Shown: positions 52,042 through 59,922 of the stretch, one piece after another | How positions within the stretch are numbered: position 1 is the stretch's first letter | Layout: each line of letters begins with the position of its first letter | Origin: PWPS01 sp964507105 | GTDB lineage: Bacteria; Patescibacteriota; Minisyncoccia; Minisyncoccales; PWPS01 | Direction: 5' to 3' | Assembly: GCA_964507105.1 (NCBI GenBank) | Contig: CAZDOR010000001.1 | Location: forward strand, 1 to 64,000 | DNA: 64,000 nucleotides | Program-made: the position numbers and the translations under genes | Notes under the pieces: model-generated | The model's database searches: none | Seen by the model: the letters and a program-made list of their open reading frames with translations, nothing else | Told to the model about the DNA's origin: nothing

Positions 52042-52129
52042 CGGAGAGGGAGGGATTCGAACCCTCGGTACCCGTGAAAGGTACAACACCTTAGCAGGGT
52101 GCCCCAATCGACCGCTCTGGCACCTCTCC
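52042..52129 (-). tRNA. tRNA-Ser (anticodon GCT)
   Basis: Acceptor GGAGAGG / CCTCTCC, a long variable arm, T-loop GGTTCGAATCC, anticodon loop CTGCTAA on a GCACC/GGTGT stem. The discriminator is G, followed by CAT; no CCA is encoded. Confidence 0.95.
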
Positions 52130-52141
52130 TGCTTGCATTCA

Positions 52142-52170
52142 AGTATACTAAAAACCGAAAACATTTTCAA
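52142..52170 (-). promoter_or_regulatory. promoter of the tandem tRNA-Ser genes
   Basis: On the minus strand, TTGAAA (52165-52170), a 17-bp spacer and TATACT (52142-52147). The start would be near 52135, about 6 nt before the mature tRNA. Confidence 0.78.
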
Positions 52171-52190
52171 CTGGAAAAAAAGAAACTTTA

Positions 52191-52199
52191 TGATAAAAT
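52191..52199 (+). promoter_or_regulatory. extended -10 promoter of tRNA-Arg/recG
   Basis: TGATAAAAT (TGn plus TAAAAT) with no good -35; it would start near 52206, 10 nt before tRNA-Arg. It is divergent from the tRNA-Ser promoter. Confidence 0.5.
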
Positions 52200-52215
52200 A
52201 AAAAAAGTGAATTCC

Positions 52216-52288
52216 GCCCTCGTAGTTTAATCGGATAAAACACAAGCTTGCGGAGCTTGCGATAGAGGTTCGAGTCCTCTCGAGGGCA
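52216..52288 (+). tRNA. tRNA-Arg (anticodon GCG)
   Basis: Acceptor GCCCTCG / CGAGGGC, T-loop GGTTCGAGTCC, anticodon loop TTGCGGA on a CAAGC/GCTTG stem. The anticodon is encoded as GCG rather than the usual ACG (inosine) of bacteria, so it reads CGC, and CGU by wobble. The discriminator is A, followed by CAA. It lies 14 nt before recG. Confidence 0.93.
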
Positions 52289-52302
52289 CAAAGTAAAAAC
52301 TT

Positions 52303-54393
52303 ATGCAACTCTCCAACTCAATAAACAAAGTTCCAAAAATAGGACCCGAATACGAACGGAAATTAAAAAAGATGGAAATAACCACCGTCGGTGATCTTTT
52401 ATTTCATTTTCCACACAGATACGAAGATTTTTCCGAAATTACCGACATAAAGAATCTTACAAAAGAAAAAAGAGCTACGATAAAGGGGGAGATTAAAACA
52501 ATCAAATCGGGGAAAACTTCAAAAAAGAAAGTTCCGTACAGCGAGGCACTTATTCAAGATGACACGGGAGCAATAAAAATAATTTGGTTTTATCAACCTT
52601 ATTTAACCCAAAATCTCAAAAAAGGACAAAAGATATACATTTCGGGAAAGCCTACATACGATAACGAAGGATTGCAGTTTGTAAATCCTTCATATGAAAA
52701 GGCAAAAAAAGAAACGATTCATACCGGAGGGCTGATAGCAGTTTATCCGGAGACGGAAGGGGTCTCTTCCAGATGGATTAGATACGTAATGAAGCCTCTT
52801 TTGGAAAAATATTTAAGCAATTTAAGCGAAACATTACCTCAAGAAGTAATAAAAAAATACGACCTTTTGCCAATATCGAAAGCTTTGAAAAAAATACACT
52901 TTCCTTCTTCTCGAAAAGATGTAAAAAGAGCACAAAGAAGATTCTCTTTTGAGCGCCTACTTTTTATACAGCTCGCTTCCCTGAAAAAACGAATGGATAT
53001 AAAAAGAGAAGACTCCACTCCGGTTGAGATTGATATGGATTACGTAAAAGATTTTGTTTCTTCATTGTCTTTTAATTTAACCAATCCTCAAAAAAAATCC
53101 GCTTGGCAAATTTTACAAGACATACAAAAACCCCATCCGATGAACAGGCTTTTGGAGGGGGATGTCGGATCGGGAAAGACTGTTGTAGCAACAATAGCCG
53201 CTCTGGCCACAGCCAAGGGAGGATACCAGGTCGCTTTCATGGCACCAACCGAGGTCTTGGCTACTCAGCACTTTAAAAAAGTGTCAAAAATGCTACAAGG
53301 TTTTAGACTGAATATAGCATTTTTAACCGGAAAAAAGGATAAATTTAAATCCAAGAAGTTAAAAAACCAATTCATAGAAATATCAAGGGAGAAGCTTTTG
53401 GAAAAAGTAAAATCCGGAGAAATGGACATACTTATCGGAACCCATGCTTTAATTCAAGACAAAGTAATCTTTGATAATTTAGGGTTAGTCATAGTTGATG
53501 AGCAGCACAGATTCGGTGTAAGGCAACGTGCAAAACTTTGCAAGAAAGACCTTATCCCTCACCTACTTTCAATGACCGCAACTCCCATACCCAGAACTTT
53601 GGCTTTAACTCTTTACGGAGATCTGGACATATCAATAATAGACGAATTGCCCGCGGGGAGAAAAAAAGTAAAAACGAAAATTGTAAACAGATCAAGCAGG
53701 TGTAAAATATATAAATTTACAAAAAAAGAATTATCAAAAGGAAGGCAAGCTTTCGTGATTTGTCCTCGAATAGAGGAGCCGGAGGAAAACGAGGAAACAG
53801 CTTGGGCGGAAGTAACCTCAGTGGAAGAAATGACTAAAAAACTTAAAAAAGAATTTTCTGATTATAATATAGAATCACTCCACGGGGATCTATCTTCTAC
53901 CAAAAAAGCAAAAAGAATGGAAAAATTTAAAAAGAAAAAGATAGATGTATTGGTTTCAACTTCCGTAATCGAAGTCGGAGTTGACGTTCCCAATGCAACG
54001 GTAATGATTATTGAAAGTGCCGAAATGTTCGGGTTGGCTCAACTTCATCAATTCAGGGGGCGAGTAGGGAGAAGCGATCATCAGTCTTACTGCTTTTTAT
54101 TCTCCGGATCCAATTCTGAAAAATCAAAAAAAAGATTGAAGGCCTTGATCGAATCCGAAGATAGTTTTGAATTGGCTGAAAAAGATCTGAAGCTCCGTGG
54201 ACCCGGTGATTTAACCGGAAAACGACAATGGGGAGTGGCAAGCTTTACCATGGAAGCTCTTAAAAATATCAAATTGGTTCAAGAAACCAAGGAGGCGGCA
54301 AAAGAGATATTGGAAAAAGATCCAGGACTGGAAAACAATAAACTGATTAAGAAAAAACTGAAATCAGTAGAGAAGAATTTACACTTTGAATAA
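52303..54393 (+). CDS. recG: ATP-dependent DNA helicase RecG
   Basis: This 696-residue helicase remodels stalled forks and Holliday junctions. The N-terminal wedge/OB domain includes TVGDLLFHFPHRYEDFSEI and the AL(I)QDDTGAIKIIWF strand. The motor has Walker A LLEGDVGSGKTVVATIAAL, MAPTEVLATQHF, the DEQH box VIVDEQHRFGVRQR, SMTATPIPRTLALTLYGD, and the second lobe VSTSVIEVGVDVPNATVMIIESAEMFGLAQLHQFRGRVGR. The length is typical. The tRNA-Arg gene directly upstream probably shares its transcript. Confidence 0.97.
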   Translation: MQLSNSINKVPKIGPEYERKLKKMEITTVGDLLFHFPHRYEDFSEITDIKNLTKEKRATIKGEIKTIKSGKTSKKKVPYSEALIQDDTGAIKIIWFYQPYLTQNLKKGQKIYISGKPTYDNEGLQFVNPSYEKAKKETIHTGGLIAVYPETEGVSSRWIRYVMKPLLEKYLSNLSETLPQEVIKKYDLLPISKALKKIHFPSSRKDVKRAQRRFSFERLLFIQLASLKKRMDIKREDSTPVEIDMDYVKDFVSSLSFNLTNPQKKSAWQILQDIQKPHPMNRLLEGDVGSGKTVVATIAALATAKGGYQVAFMAPTEVLATQHFKKVSKMLQGFRLNIAFLTGKKDKFKSKKLKNQFIEISREKLLEKVKSGEMDILIGTHALIQDKVIFDNLGLVIVDEQHRFGVRQRAKLCKKDLIPHLLSMTATPIPRTLALTLYGDLDISIIDELPAGRKKVKTKIVNRSSRCKIYKFTKKELSKGRQAFVICPRIEEPEENEETAWAEVTSVEEMTKKLKKEFSDYNIESLHGDLSSTKKAKRMEKFKKKKIDVLVSTSVIEVGVDVPNATVMIIESAEMFGLAQLHQFRGRVGRSDHQSYCFLFSGSNSEKSKKRLKALIESEDSFELAEKDLKLRGPGDLTGKRQWGVASFTMEALKNIKLVQETKEAAKEILEKDPGLENNKLIKKKLKSVEKNLHFE

Positions 54394-54412
54394 AAAATCC
54401 GCAATTGCGAAC
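54394..54412 (-). terminator. weak intrinsic terminator facing recG
   Basis: On the minus strand a short palindrome (CGCAATTGCG, 54400-54409) is followed after two bases by six T residues (54392-54397). The stem is short, but the U-run is clear. It would end a minus-strand transcript coming from tRNA-Glu. Confidence 0.35.
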
Positions 54413-54625
54413 TTGCCATTATTAACGTTTTTACTTTAGAGTAAAAATGTTCTCACTGAAAGAATTTTTTATTTTTATTTTCAGAACGAAAATACCCCCT
54501 TCACGGAAGCTCTCGAAAAGGATTTTGCGTGGTCTTTTCGCTAAAAAAGAAAATTCTCGAGAGAGCAGATCCCGAATTCCCGCTGGGAATTATTAAGGAT
54601 CGGTTCTTGTGAAGAGGGTATTGAA
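54413..54625 (-). ncRNA. candidate structured non-coding RNA (three-way junction plus hairpin)
   Basis: The 240-bp space between recG and tRNA-Glu has no gene but strong base-pairing. A 14-bp closing stem (54491-54504 with 54609-54622, one mismatch) encloses two arms: 54510-54516 with 54557-54563, and 54568-54572 with 54597-54601, the latter capped by a perfect AATTCCC/GGGAATT hairpin (54575-54591). Outside it, 54424-54435 pairs with 54440-54451 (12 bp), and CTGAAA/TTTCAG (54456-54484) forms another loop. The minus strand is favoured because of the T-run near 54392 and the upstream tRNA. It is not tRNA, 5S, SRP or RNase P RNA by visible motifs. Confidence 0.4.
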
Positions 54626-54630
54626 TGATG

Positions 54631-54705
54631 TGACCCCGAGGGGATTTGAACCCCTGTTACCAGGATGAAAACCTGGCGTCCTGGGCCAAGCTAGACGACG
54701 GGGCC
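54631..54705 (-). tRNA. tRNA-Glu (anticodon TTC)
   Basis: Acceptor GGCCCCG / CGGGGTC (one G-U pair), T-loop GGTTCAAATCC, anticodon loop TTTTCAT on a CCAGG/CCTGG stem. The discriminator is A, followed by CAT; no CCA is encoded. A TTGACA lies upstream (54737-54742, minus) but no good -10 follows it. Confidence 0.95.
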
Positions 54706-54730
54706 ATTGATTTTCAATTCAACAAGCTTT

Positions 54731-54760
54731 TTGTAATGTCAAGTTCTTTTGTAGTATAAT
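54731..54760 (+). promoter_or_regulatory. promoter of tsaD
   Basis: TTGTAA (54731-54736), an 18-bp spacer and a perfect TATAAT (54755-54760). The predicted leader is about 18 nt with no Shine-Dalgarno sequence. Confidence 0.65.
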
Positions 54761-54784
54761 GAAGTAATAAAAAAAGTCAAATTT

Positions 54785-55882
54785 ATGAAAATATTAGCAA
54801 TAGAAACATCTTGCGACGATACGTGCATAGCTATACTGCAAAAAAAAGAAGGTAAATTAAAGTTTTTATCTTCAACACTTTCATCACAAATAGAAGTGCA
54901 CAGAGAGTGGGGAGGGGTTTATCCGACTTTAGCAAAAAGAGAGCACCAAAAAAATCTGGTTCCCGTTCTGAAAAAGTCTTTAAAAGAAGCAAGTTTGCTT
55001 GAAAAGGGGGGTTCCTACAAAGAAGTGTCCGAAATCCTTAAAAGAGAAGAGGTTTTGGCTGAAAATTTAACTCAATTTCTAAAAAAACACAACGCTCCTG
55101 ACATAGATTATTTAGCCGTAACAGTCGGTCCCGGTCTCGATCCGTCACTCTGGGTGGGAATAAACTTTGCGAAAACTCTCGCATTCAATTGGAATAAACC
55201 CGTAATCCCGGTAAATCATATCAAGGCTCACTTTTTAGCTCCTTTGGTTTTGGAAGGAGGATCCTTCCCTACGGTATCTCTTTTAGCCAGCGGCGGACAC
55301 ACCCAGCTCATAACCTCCAAAGATTTAAAAACTCATACCGTCATAGGAAAAACCAGAGACGATGCAGCTGGAGAGTGTTTTGACAAAACTGCCAGAATAA
55401 TAGGACTCGATTATCCGGGAGGTCCGGAAATTGCCAAATTAGTAAAAGAGGAAACTGACAAAAAAGTTTCTCTACCCAGACCGATGATTAAATCAAAAAA
55501 TTACGACTTCAGTTTTTCCGGTCTAAAAACTGCTGTTTTATATAAATGGAAAGATGAAAAAGACAAGACAAAAGACTTCAAAGTTGCAATGGCAAAAGAA
55601 ATCCAGCAGGCAATAACCGACGTATTGGTCGAAAAAACATTTAAAGCAGTAGAAGAATATAATGCAAAAACCGTCGTAGTCGGCGGAGGTGTTTCCGCCA
55701 ACCTAATGCTTAGAGAAAAGATAAAAAAACGTGGAAAAAAAATAAAAGTAATACTCCCCGATTTGGATTTTTCTACGGATAACGCTAAAATGATTGCGGT
55801 AACTGCAGCCTGTGAAAATGAAAGCCCTCTAACCGTAGATTGGAAAGAGCTTGAATCAAAGCCAAACCTTAAAATTAACTAA
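54785..55882 (+). CDS. tsaD: tRNA N6-adenosine threonylcarbamoyltransferase TsaD
   Basis: This 365-residue ASKHA-fold enzyme transfers threonylcarbamoyl to A37 of ANN-reading tRNAs, with TsaB and TsaE in the usual pathway. Motifs are LAIETSCDDTCIAI (start), the metal ligands NHIKAHFLAPL (HxxxH), LLASGGHTQLI, GKTRDDAAGECFDKTARIIGLDYPGGP, and VVVGGGVSANLMLREK. About 25 residues are inserted near 65-95 (GGSYKEVSEILKREEVL). tsaB is not in the window. It has its own promoter and ends 23 nt before valS. Confidence 0.95.
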   Translation: MKILAIETSCDDTCIAILQKKEGKLKFLSSTLSSQIEVHREWGGVYPTLAKREHQKNLVPVLKKSLKEASLLEKGGSYKEVSEILKREEVLAENLTQFLKKHNAPDIDYLAVTVGPGLDPSLWVGINFAKTLAFNWNKPVIPVNHIKAHFLAPLVLEGGSFPTVSLLASGGHTQLITSKDLKTHTVIGKTRDDAAGECFDKTARIIGLDYPGGPEIAKLVKEETDKKVSLPRPMIKSKNYDFSFSGLKTAVLYKWKDEKDKTKDFKVAMAKEIQQAITDVLVEKTFKAVEEYNAKTVVVGGGVSANLMLREKIKKRGKKIKVILPDLDFSTDNAKMIAVTAACENESPLTVDWKELESKPNLKIN

Positions 55883-55888
55883 AATTTT

Positions 55889-55897
55889 TGCTATACT
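55889..55897 (+). promoter_or_regulatory. extended -10 promoter of valS
   Basis: TGCTATACT (TGn plus TATACT) lies 8 nt before the ATG at 55906, just after the tsaD stop. It predicts a leaderless valS mRNA. Confidence 0.6.
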
Positions 55898-55905
55898 GAA
55901 CCATT

Positions 55906-58050
55906 ATGGATATACCAAAAGCATACAAGCCAAATAAAAAAGAGAAGGGAGTTTATGATCTTTGGGAAAAAACGGGATTTTTTAATCCGGAAAATCTACC
56001 CGAGAGACACAAAAAACCCTTCTCGATTCTGATGCCACCTCCGAATGCAAATGACCCTCTTCACATGGGTCATGCCGTCTTCATAACTCTTCAAGACATC
56101 ATGACGAGATACAACAGAATGAGTGGAAAAAAAGCATTGTGGCTTCCCGGCACGGATCACGCCGGTTTCGAAACGCAAGTGGTCTTTGAGAAAAAGTTGG
56201 AGAAAAAAGGAGAAACCCGACTGGATATGGATCGAGATGAATTTTATGAAAAGGTCTGGAATTACACCCAAAAAAACAGGGACATAGTAAGAAAGCAGAT
56301 CAAAAAACTGGGTGCTTCCTGTGACTGGAGTAAAGATACTTTTACTTTGGATGAAAAAATAGTGAAAACCACTTACAAGACTTTTAAAAAGCTGGTGGAC
56401 GATGGATTGGTCTACAGAAAAAAAAGGCTGGTCAACTATTGCACCAATCATGAAACTGCTTTTTCCGACCTGGAAGTTGATTATGTCGAAAGAAAAACTC
56501 CTCTCTATTACATAAAATACGGTCCTTTCATCTTAGCTACCACCAGACCGGAAACTAAATTCGGAGACACGGCAATAGCTGTTCATCCCGATGACCGAAA
56601 ATACAGAAAATACGTTGGTAAAAAGATAAAAATAAAGACTCTTTTCGGAGAAAAAAAGATAAAGGTAATTGCCGATAAGGCCGTGGACAGAGAGTTCGGA
56701 ACGGGGGCGGTTAAGGTTACTCCCGCCCATTCGGAGAAAGACTACGAAATATGGGAAAGACACAAAGACGAAATGCCCGAACCGATCGAAGTAATAGACA
56801 AGAAGGGAAAAATGACCGAAGCAGCGGGACCTTATGAAGGAATGTCCACAAAAAAGGCAAGAAAAAAGGTAGCTGAAGACTTGAGAAAGGAAGGGATTCT
56901 CCAACGAGTCGATGAAGATTATGAACATAATTTATCCGTATGCTACAAATGTGGGAAAGAAATCGAACCACTGTTGATGAAGCAATGGTTCATAGACATA
57001 AAACCGCTCGCCAAACCGGCAATAAAAGCAGTTGAAGAAGGGGAGGTGGAGATAGTTCCCGACAATTATCGAAAAGTTTACCTTCATTGGATGAAAAATA
57101 TAAAAGACTGGAACATATCACGCCAAAACTGGTGGGGAATAAAGATTCCGGCCTGGAAATGTTCGGAGTGTTCTACAAGGGAAAATGAAAAATGGATCGT
57201 AACCGAAGGAGAAAAACCGGATGAGTGCTCGAATTGTGGAAACACTAACTTGGAAAAGGATACCGATGTTTTCGACACCTGGTTTTCTTCCGGTCAGTGG
57301 CCTTTCGCAACATTGTTAAACGAAAAAGAAAAACTTGAAGAGTACTACCCCACTTCAGTTATGGAGACCGGTTTTGATATTCTCTTTTTCTGGGTAGCCA
57401 GAATGATTATGCTCAGTCTTTATAGGACAGAGGAGATTCCTTTCGAAACCGTCTACCTTCACGGACTAATCCGAGACAAAAACGGAGATAAAATGTCCAA
57501 ATCAAAGGGAAACGTTATTAATCCTATCGAAGTGGCGGAAAAATACGGAACCGATGCACTGAGAATGTCCTTAATTATCGGCAATATGCCCGGAAAAGAT
57601 CACTCCATAGTGGAAAATGAAATAAAAGGATACAGAAACTACGTAAATAAAATCTGGAACATGTTCCGCTTTTTGATGATGCGGTGTGAAGACTATGACC
57701 CCAAAAACAACCCCGAGCTAAGCAAGGAAGACAAAGAATTAATCAAAGAATTCAAAGAAAAAGCGAGAGAAATAACCGATCACATCGAAAACTTTGAATT
57801 TTCCCACGCCGGAGAAAAACTATACCACTATAGCTGGCATCGCTTTGCGGACGAAATAATAGAAAACTCAAAAGAGGTTCTCAATAACGAAAAAAGAAAA
57901 GACGGTAGACAAAAAGCGTTAATTACCATCTTTGCCGGAATCATAAAATTAGCTCATCCTTTTATTCCTTTCGTGACGGAAGAAATATATCAAAAAATGC
58001 CACTCACCGATAAAAAGGAGACTTTGATGATCGAAGAGTGGCCAGTCTAA
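55906..58050 (+). CDS. valS: valyl-tRNA synthetase (short form)
   Basis: This 714-residue class I synthetase charges tRNA-Val. The HIGH motif is PPPNANDPLHMGHAVF, the CP1 editing domain holds TTRPETKFGDTAIAVHP and EFGTGAVKVTPAHSEKDYEI, and KMSKS is KNGDKMSKSKGN. Four cysteines (CYKCGKE; CSECS...CSNCG) suggest a zinc site. The protein ends soon after the anticodon-binding domain, without the C-terminal coiled-coil arm of the 880-950 residue forms, as seen in other reduced genomes. The stop overlaps the next start by 1 nt. Confidence 0.96.
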   Translation: MDIPKAYKPNKKEKGVYDLWEKTGFFNPENLPERHKKPFSILMPPPNANDPLHMGHAVFITLQDIMTRYNRMSGKKALWLPGTDHAGFETQVVFEKKLEKKGETRLDMDRDEFYEKVWNYTQKNRDIVRKQIKKLGASCDWSKDTFTLDEKIVKTTYKTFKKLVDDGLVYRKKRLVNYCTNHETAFSDLEVDYVERKTPLYYIKYGPFILATTRPETKFGDTAIAVHPDDRKYRKYVGKKIKIKTLFGEKKIKVIADKAVDREFGTGAVKVTPAHSEKDYEIWERHKDEMPEPIEVIDKKGKMTEAAGPYEGMSTKKARKKVAEDLRKEGILQRVDEDYEHNLSVCYKCGKEIEPLLMKQWFIDIKPLAKPAIKAVEEGEVEIVPDNYRKVYLHWMKNIKDWNISRQNWWGIKIPAWKCSECSTRENEKWIVTEGEKPDECSNCGNTNLEKDTDVFDTWFSSGQWPFATLLNEKEKLEEYYPTSVMETGFDILFFWVARMIMLSLYRTEEIPFETVYLHGLIRDKNGDKMSKSKGNVINPIEVAEKYGTDALRMSLIIGNMPGKDHSIVENEIKGYRNYVNKIWNMFRFLMMRCEDYDPKNNPELSKEDKELIKEFKEKAREITDHIENFEFSHAGEKLYHYSWHRFADEIIENSKEVLNNEKRKDGRQKALITIFAGIIKLAHPFIPFVTEEIYQKMPLTDKKETLMIEEWPV

Positions 58051-58778
58051 TGGAGTCACTATCTCTTTTCATTTTAGGAATTCTTCCCAGTTTAATCTGG
58101 TTGATTTATTTCCTGGAAAAAGACAATGATCCCGAACCGAAGAAGATGATATTCTTAGTTTTCGTTCTCGGTGTTATCGGGGCGGCAGTAGCCGCCTCGA
58201 TACAAGCCCCGGTAAGGAACTTTTTGCAAACGGATTCCGTTTTTTCGGGTGAAAATATTTCCGGTTTAATAGATTCGTTCGTAGCAATCGCTTTTTTGGA
58301 AGAGTCGGTAAAATTGTTGGCAGTACTGGGAGGAGTTTTTCTTTTTAAGGTCGGTGAGCTCGACGAGCCGGTCGATTTTATGATATACATGATAACCGCC
58401 GGTCTCGGTTTTGCAGCTCTGGAAAATCTACTTTATTTTTCAATGGCCAAAGAAATGTTCCCCGAAACTTTAACCGAATTAGCCTTTTTAAGGTTCGGTA
58501 TAACTACTCTTTTTCATGCCGTTTCAGCGGGAATACTCGGTTATTTTTTAGCATTTTCGGTGAGAAAAATGAAAAAAAGAATAATTTTTCAAGGTCTCTT
58601 GGTGGTAACTTTTTTTCACGCATTGTATAATGAGCTTGTAGAATTAATGACAAGAACCGAATCGATAATTTATCCAACATTGCTTTTGTCCTTTCTTCTC
58701 GTTCTCACCGTTGTATTAGTTAAGGCGTTTAAGCAAACTAAAAGAATGAGGGGAATTTGCAAGCCTTTTGTTAAATAA
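58050..58778 (+). CDS. PrsW-like intramembrane metalloprotease
   Basis: This is a protein of about 242 residues with roughly eight membrane helices. It fits the PrsW (M82) family: a FLEESVKLLAVL segment gives the EExxK motif, FHAVSAGILGYF gives the middle histidine motif, and FFHALYNELVELM gives the last one. In Bacillus, PrsW cleaves an anti-sigma factor; no sigma/anti-sigma pair is nearby here, so the target is unknown. I chose the ATG at 58050, which overlaps the valS stop by 1 nt, over a GTG at 58038. Confidence 0.85.
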   Translation: MESLSLFILGILPSLIWLIYFLEKDNDPEPKKMIFLVFVLGVIGAAVAASIQAPVRNFLQTDSVFSGENISGLIDSFVAIAFLEESVKLLAVLGGVFLFKVGELDEPVDFMIYMITAGLGFAALENLLYFSMAKEMFPETLTELAFLRFGITTLFHAVSAGILGYFLAFSVRKMKKRIIFQGLLVVTFFHALYNELVELMTRTESIIYPTLLLSFLLVLTVVLVKAFKQTKRMRGICKPFVK

Positions 58779-58789
58779 AATAAACTAAT

Positions 58790-59191
58790 ATGCCAAAAAA
58801 AGAAGAGTGGGAAACAAAAAAGATTGACGAGGATAATAAAAAATCCTGGCTTTCTCGAAAAGGAGAGCTGGTCATAGACGTTTACAAAACGGCAAATAAT
58901 ATCGTCATCCAAGCACCGATAGCAGGAATAAAAAAAGACGAATTGGACATAGTAGCGGAAAAAGAAATGGTATCCATTCGTGGAAACCGGGGAAAACCAA
59001 AAAGAAAAGATGTAGAGGAAGTCTTCACTCGGGAGTGTTTTTGGGGGGAGTTTTCCCGAGAAATAATTCTCCCCGAAGAAACCGACACATCGAGGGTTTC
59101 GGCGGAAATTAAGGAAGGAATCCTAACCATAAGAGTTCCCAGAATAAATATAGAAGAAAAAAAAGAAGTAGAACTCAAAGAAGATGAGTAA
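58790..59191 (+). CDS. small heat-shock protein (Hsp20/alpha-crystallin)
   Basis: This 133-residue protein has an alpha-crystallin domain (about 25-120): GELVIDVYKTANNIVIQAPIAGIKKDELDIVAEKEMVSIRGNR, a beta-6 loop (CFWGEFSREIILPEETDTSRVSAEIKEGILTIRVPRI). The late I-x-V-like tip is degraded to a charged tail (EEKKEVELKEDE). Such proteins hold unfolding proteins for later refolding. No CIRCE element is visible upstream. The gene lies 11 nt after the protease gene and overlaps the methyltransferase by 8 nt. Confidence 0.92.
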   Translation: MPKKEEWETKKIDEDNKKSWLSRKGELVIDVYKTANNIVIQAPIAGIKKDELDIVAEKEMVSIRGNRGKPKRKDVEEVFTRECFWGEFSREIILPEETDTSRVSAEIKEGILTIRVPRINIEEKKEVELKEDE

Positions 59192-59744
59192 TTTAAAAAT
59201 ACTTTTTCTTCTCTTTTTCAATCTGCTTTTCATAACTTTATCCCTTTTGCTGGTTTTTTTTCTTTTTTCTCCGGCAAGCTTGAAATCTTACTTAACCGGA
59301 TCACCATTGGTTCCCACTCCAAAAAAAGAGATAAGGTCATGCTTGAAGGCAGTTAACTTGAGTCCCGACGAAACGCTTCTCGACCTGGGTTCCGGAACGG
59401 GAAGGGTTTTAATAATTGCAAACAAGGAGTTCGGAGCAAAGGTAAGAGGAATAGAGCACTCCAAAATAACTGCTCTTATTTCAAAAATAAATCTCATTTT
59501 AAGAGGTGTTTCGGGTGAAATCGTTTCCGGAGATTTTTTAAACGAGGATTTTTCCGAGGCGGATGTTGTTTTTACTTATTTATCAACAACTCTTCTCAAA
59601 AAGATTTACCGAAAAATAAAAGAGAAGGACCGAAATATAACGATAGTCAGTTATTGCTTTCCCGTTCCCGGAGTAGAAGAAACGAAAAAAACTGAAAGCG
59701 AAAGAGGAAAATCCATATACGTTTATAAATTAAAGACAAACTAA
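59184..59744 (+). CDS. membrane-anchored SAM-dependent methyltransferase
   Basis: This 186-residue protein begins with a membrane helix (about 5-30) followed by a class I Rossmann methyltransferase fold: motif I LLDLGSGTGRVLIIA, motif II VRGIEHSK, and motif IV-like DVVFTYLSTTLLKKIYRKI. It resembles the small family with an N-terminal anchor that includes protein lysine methyltransferases of the DOT1/ATPSCKMT kind, but the substrate is not known. It overlaps Hsp20 by 8 nt. Confidence 0.78.
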   Translation: MSNLKILFLLFFNLLFITLSLLLVFFLFSPASLKSYLTGSPLVPTPKKEIRSCLKAVNLSPDETLLDLGSGTGRVLIIANKEFGAKVRGIEHSKITALISKINLILRGVSGEIVSGDFLNEDFSEADVVFTYLSTTLLKKIYRKIKEKDRNITIVSYCFPVPGVEETKKTESERGKSIYVYKLKTN

Positions 59745-59757
59745 ACACTATAATATG

Positions 59758-59841
59758 TGCCGAGGGTGGGATTCGAACCCACAAGCCCTTGCGGGCAACA
59801 GGCCCTAAACCTGTCGCGGTTGCCGATTTCGCCACCTCGGC
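59758..59841 (-). tRNA. tRNA-Leu (anticodon TAG)
   Basis: Acceptor GCCGAGG / CCTCGGC, a long variable arm, T-loop GGTTCGAATCC, anticodon loop TTTAGGG on an ACAGG/CCTGT stem. The discriminator is A, followed by CAT; no CCA is encoded. Confidence 0.95.
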
Positions 59842-59849
59842 TCAAGCTA

Positions 59850-59877
59850 ATTCTAAAAGCGTTAAAAATAAAATCAA
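59850..59877 (-). promoter_or_regulatory. promoter of tRNA-Leu (TAG)
   Basis: On the minus strand, TTGATT (59872-59877), a 16-bp spacer and TAGAAT (59850-59855). The -35 box overlaps the upstream terminator stem. Confidence 0.55.
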
Positions 59878-59902
59878 CCCCCTCTTGAAAAAAGAGGGGG
59901 TT
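59876..59902. terminator. bidirectional terminator after the pilin gene
   Basis: AACCCCCTCTT / AAGAGGGGGTT, an 11-bp stem with a 5-nt loop. A T-run follows on the plus strand and a T-rich tract on the minus strand. It ends the minus-strand pilin transcript. Confidence 0.88.
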
Positions 59903-59922
59903 AATTTTTTTATTCCCTTTTT

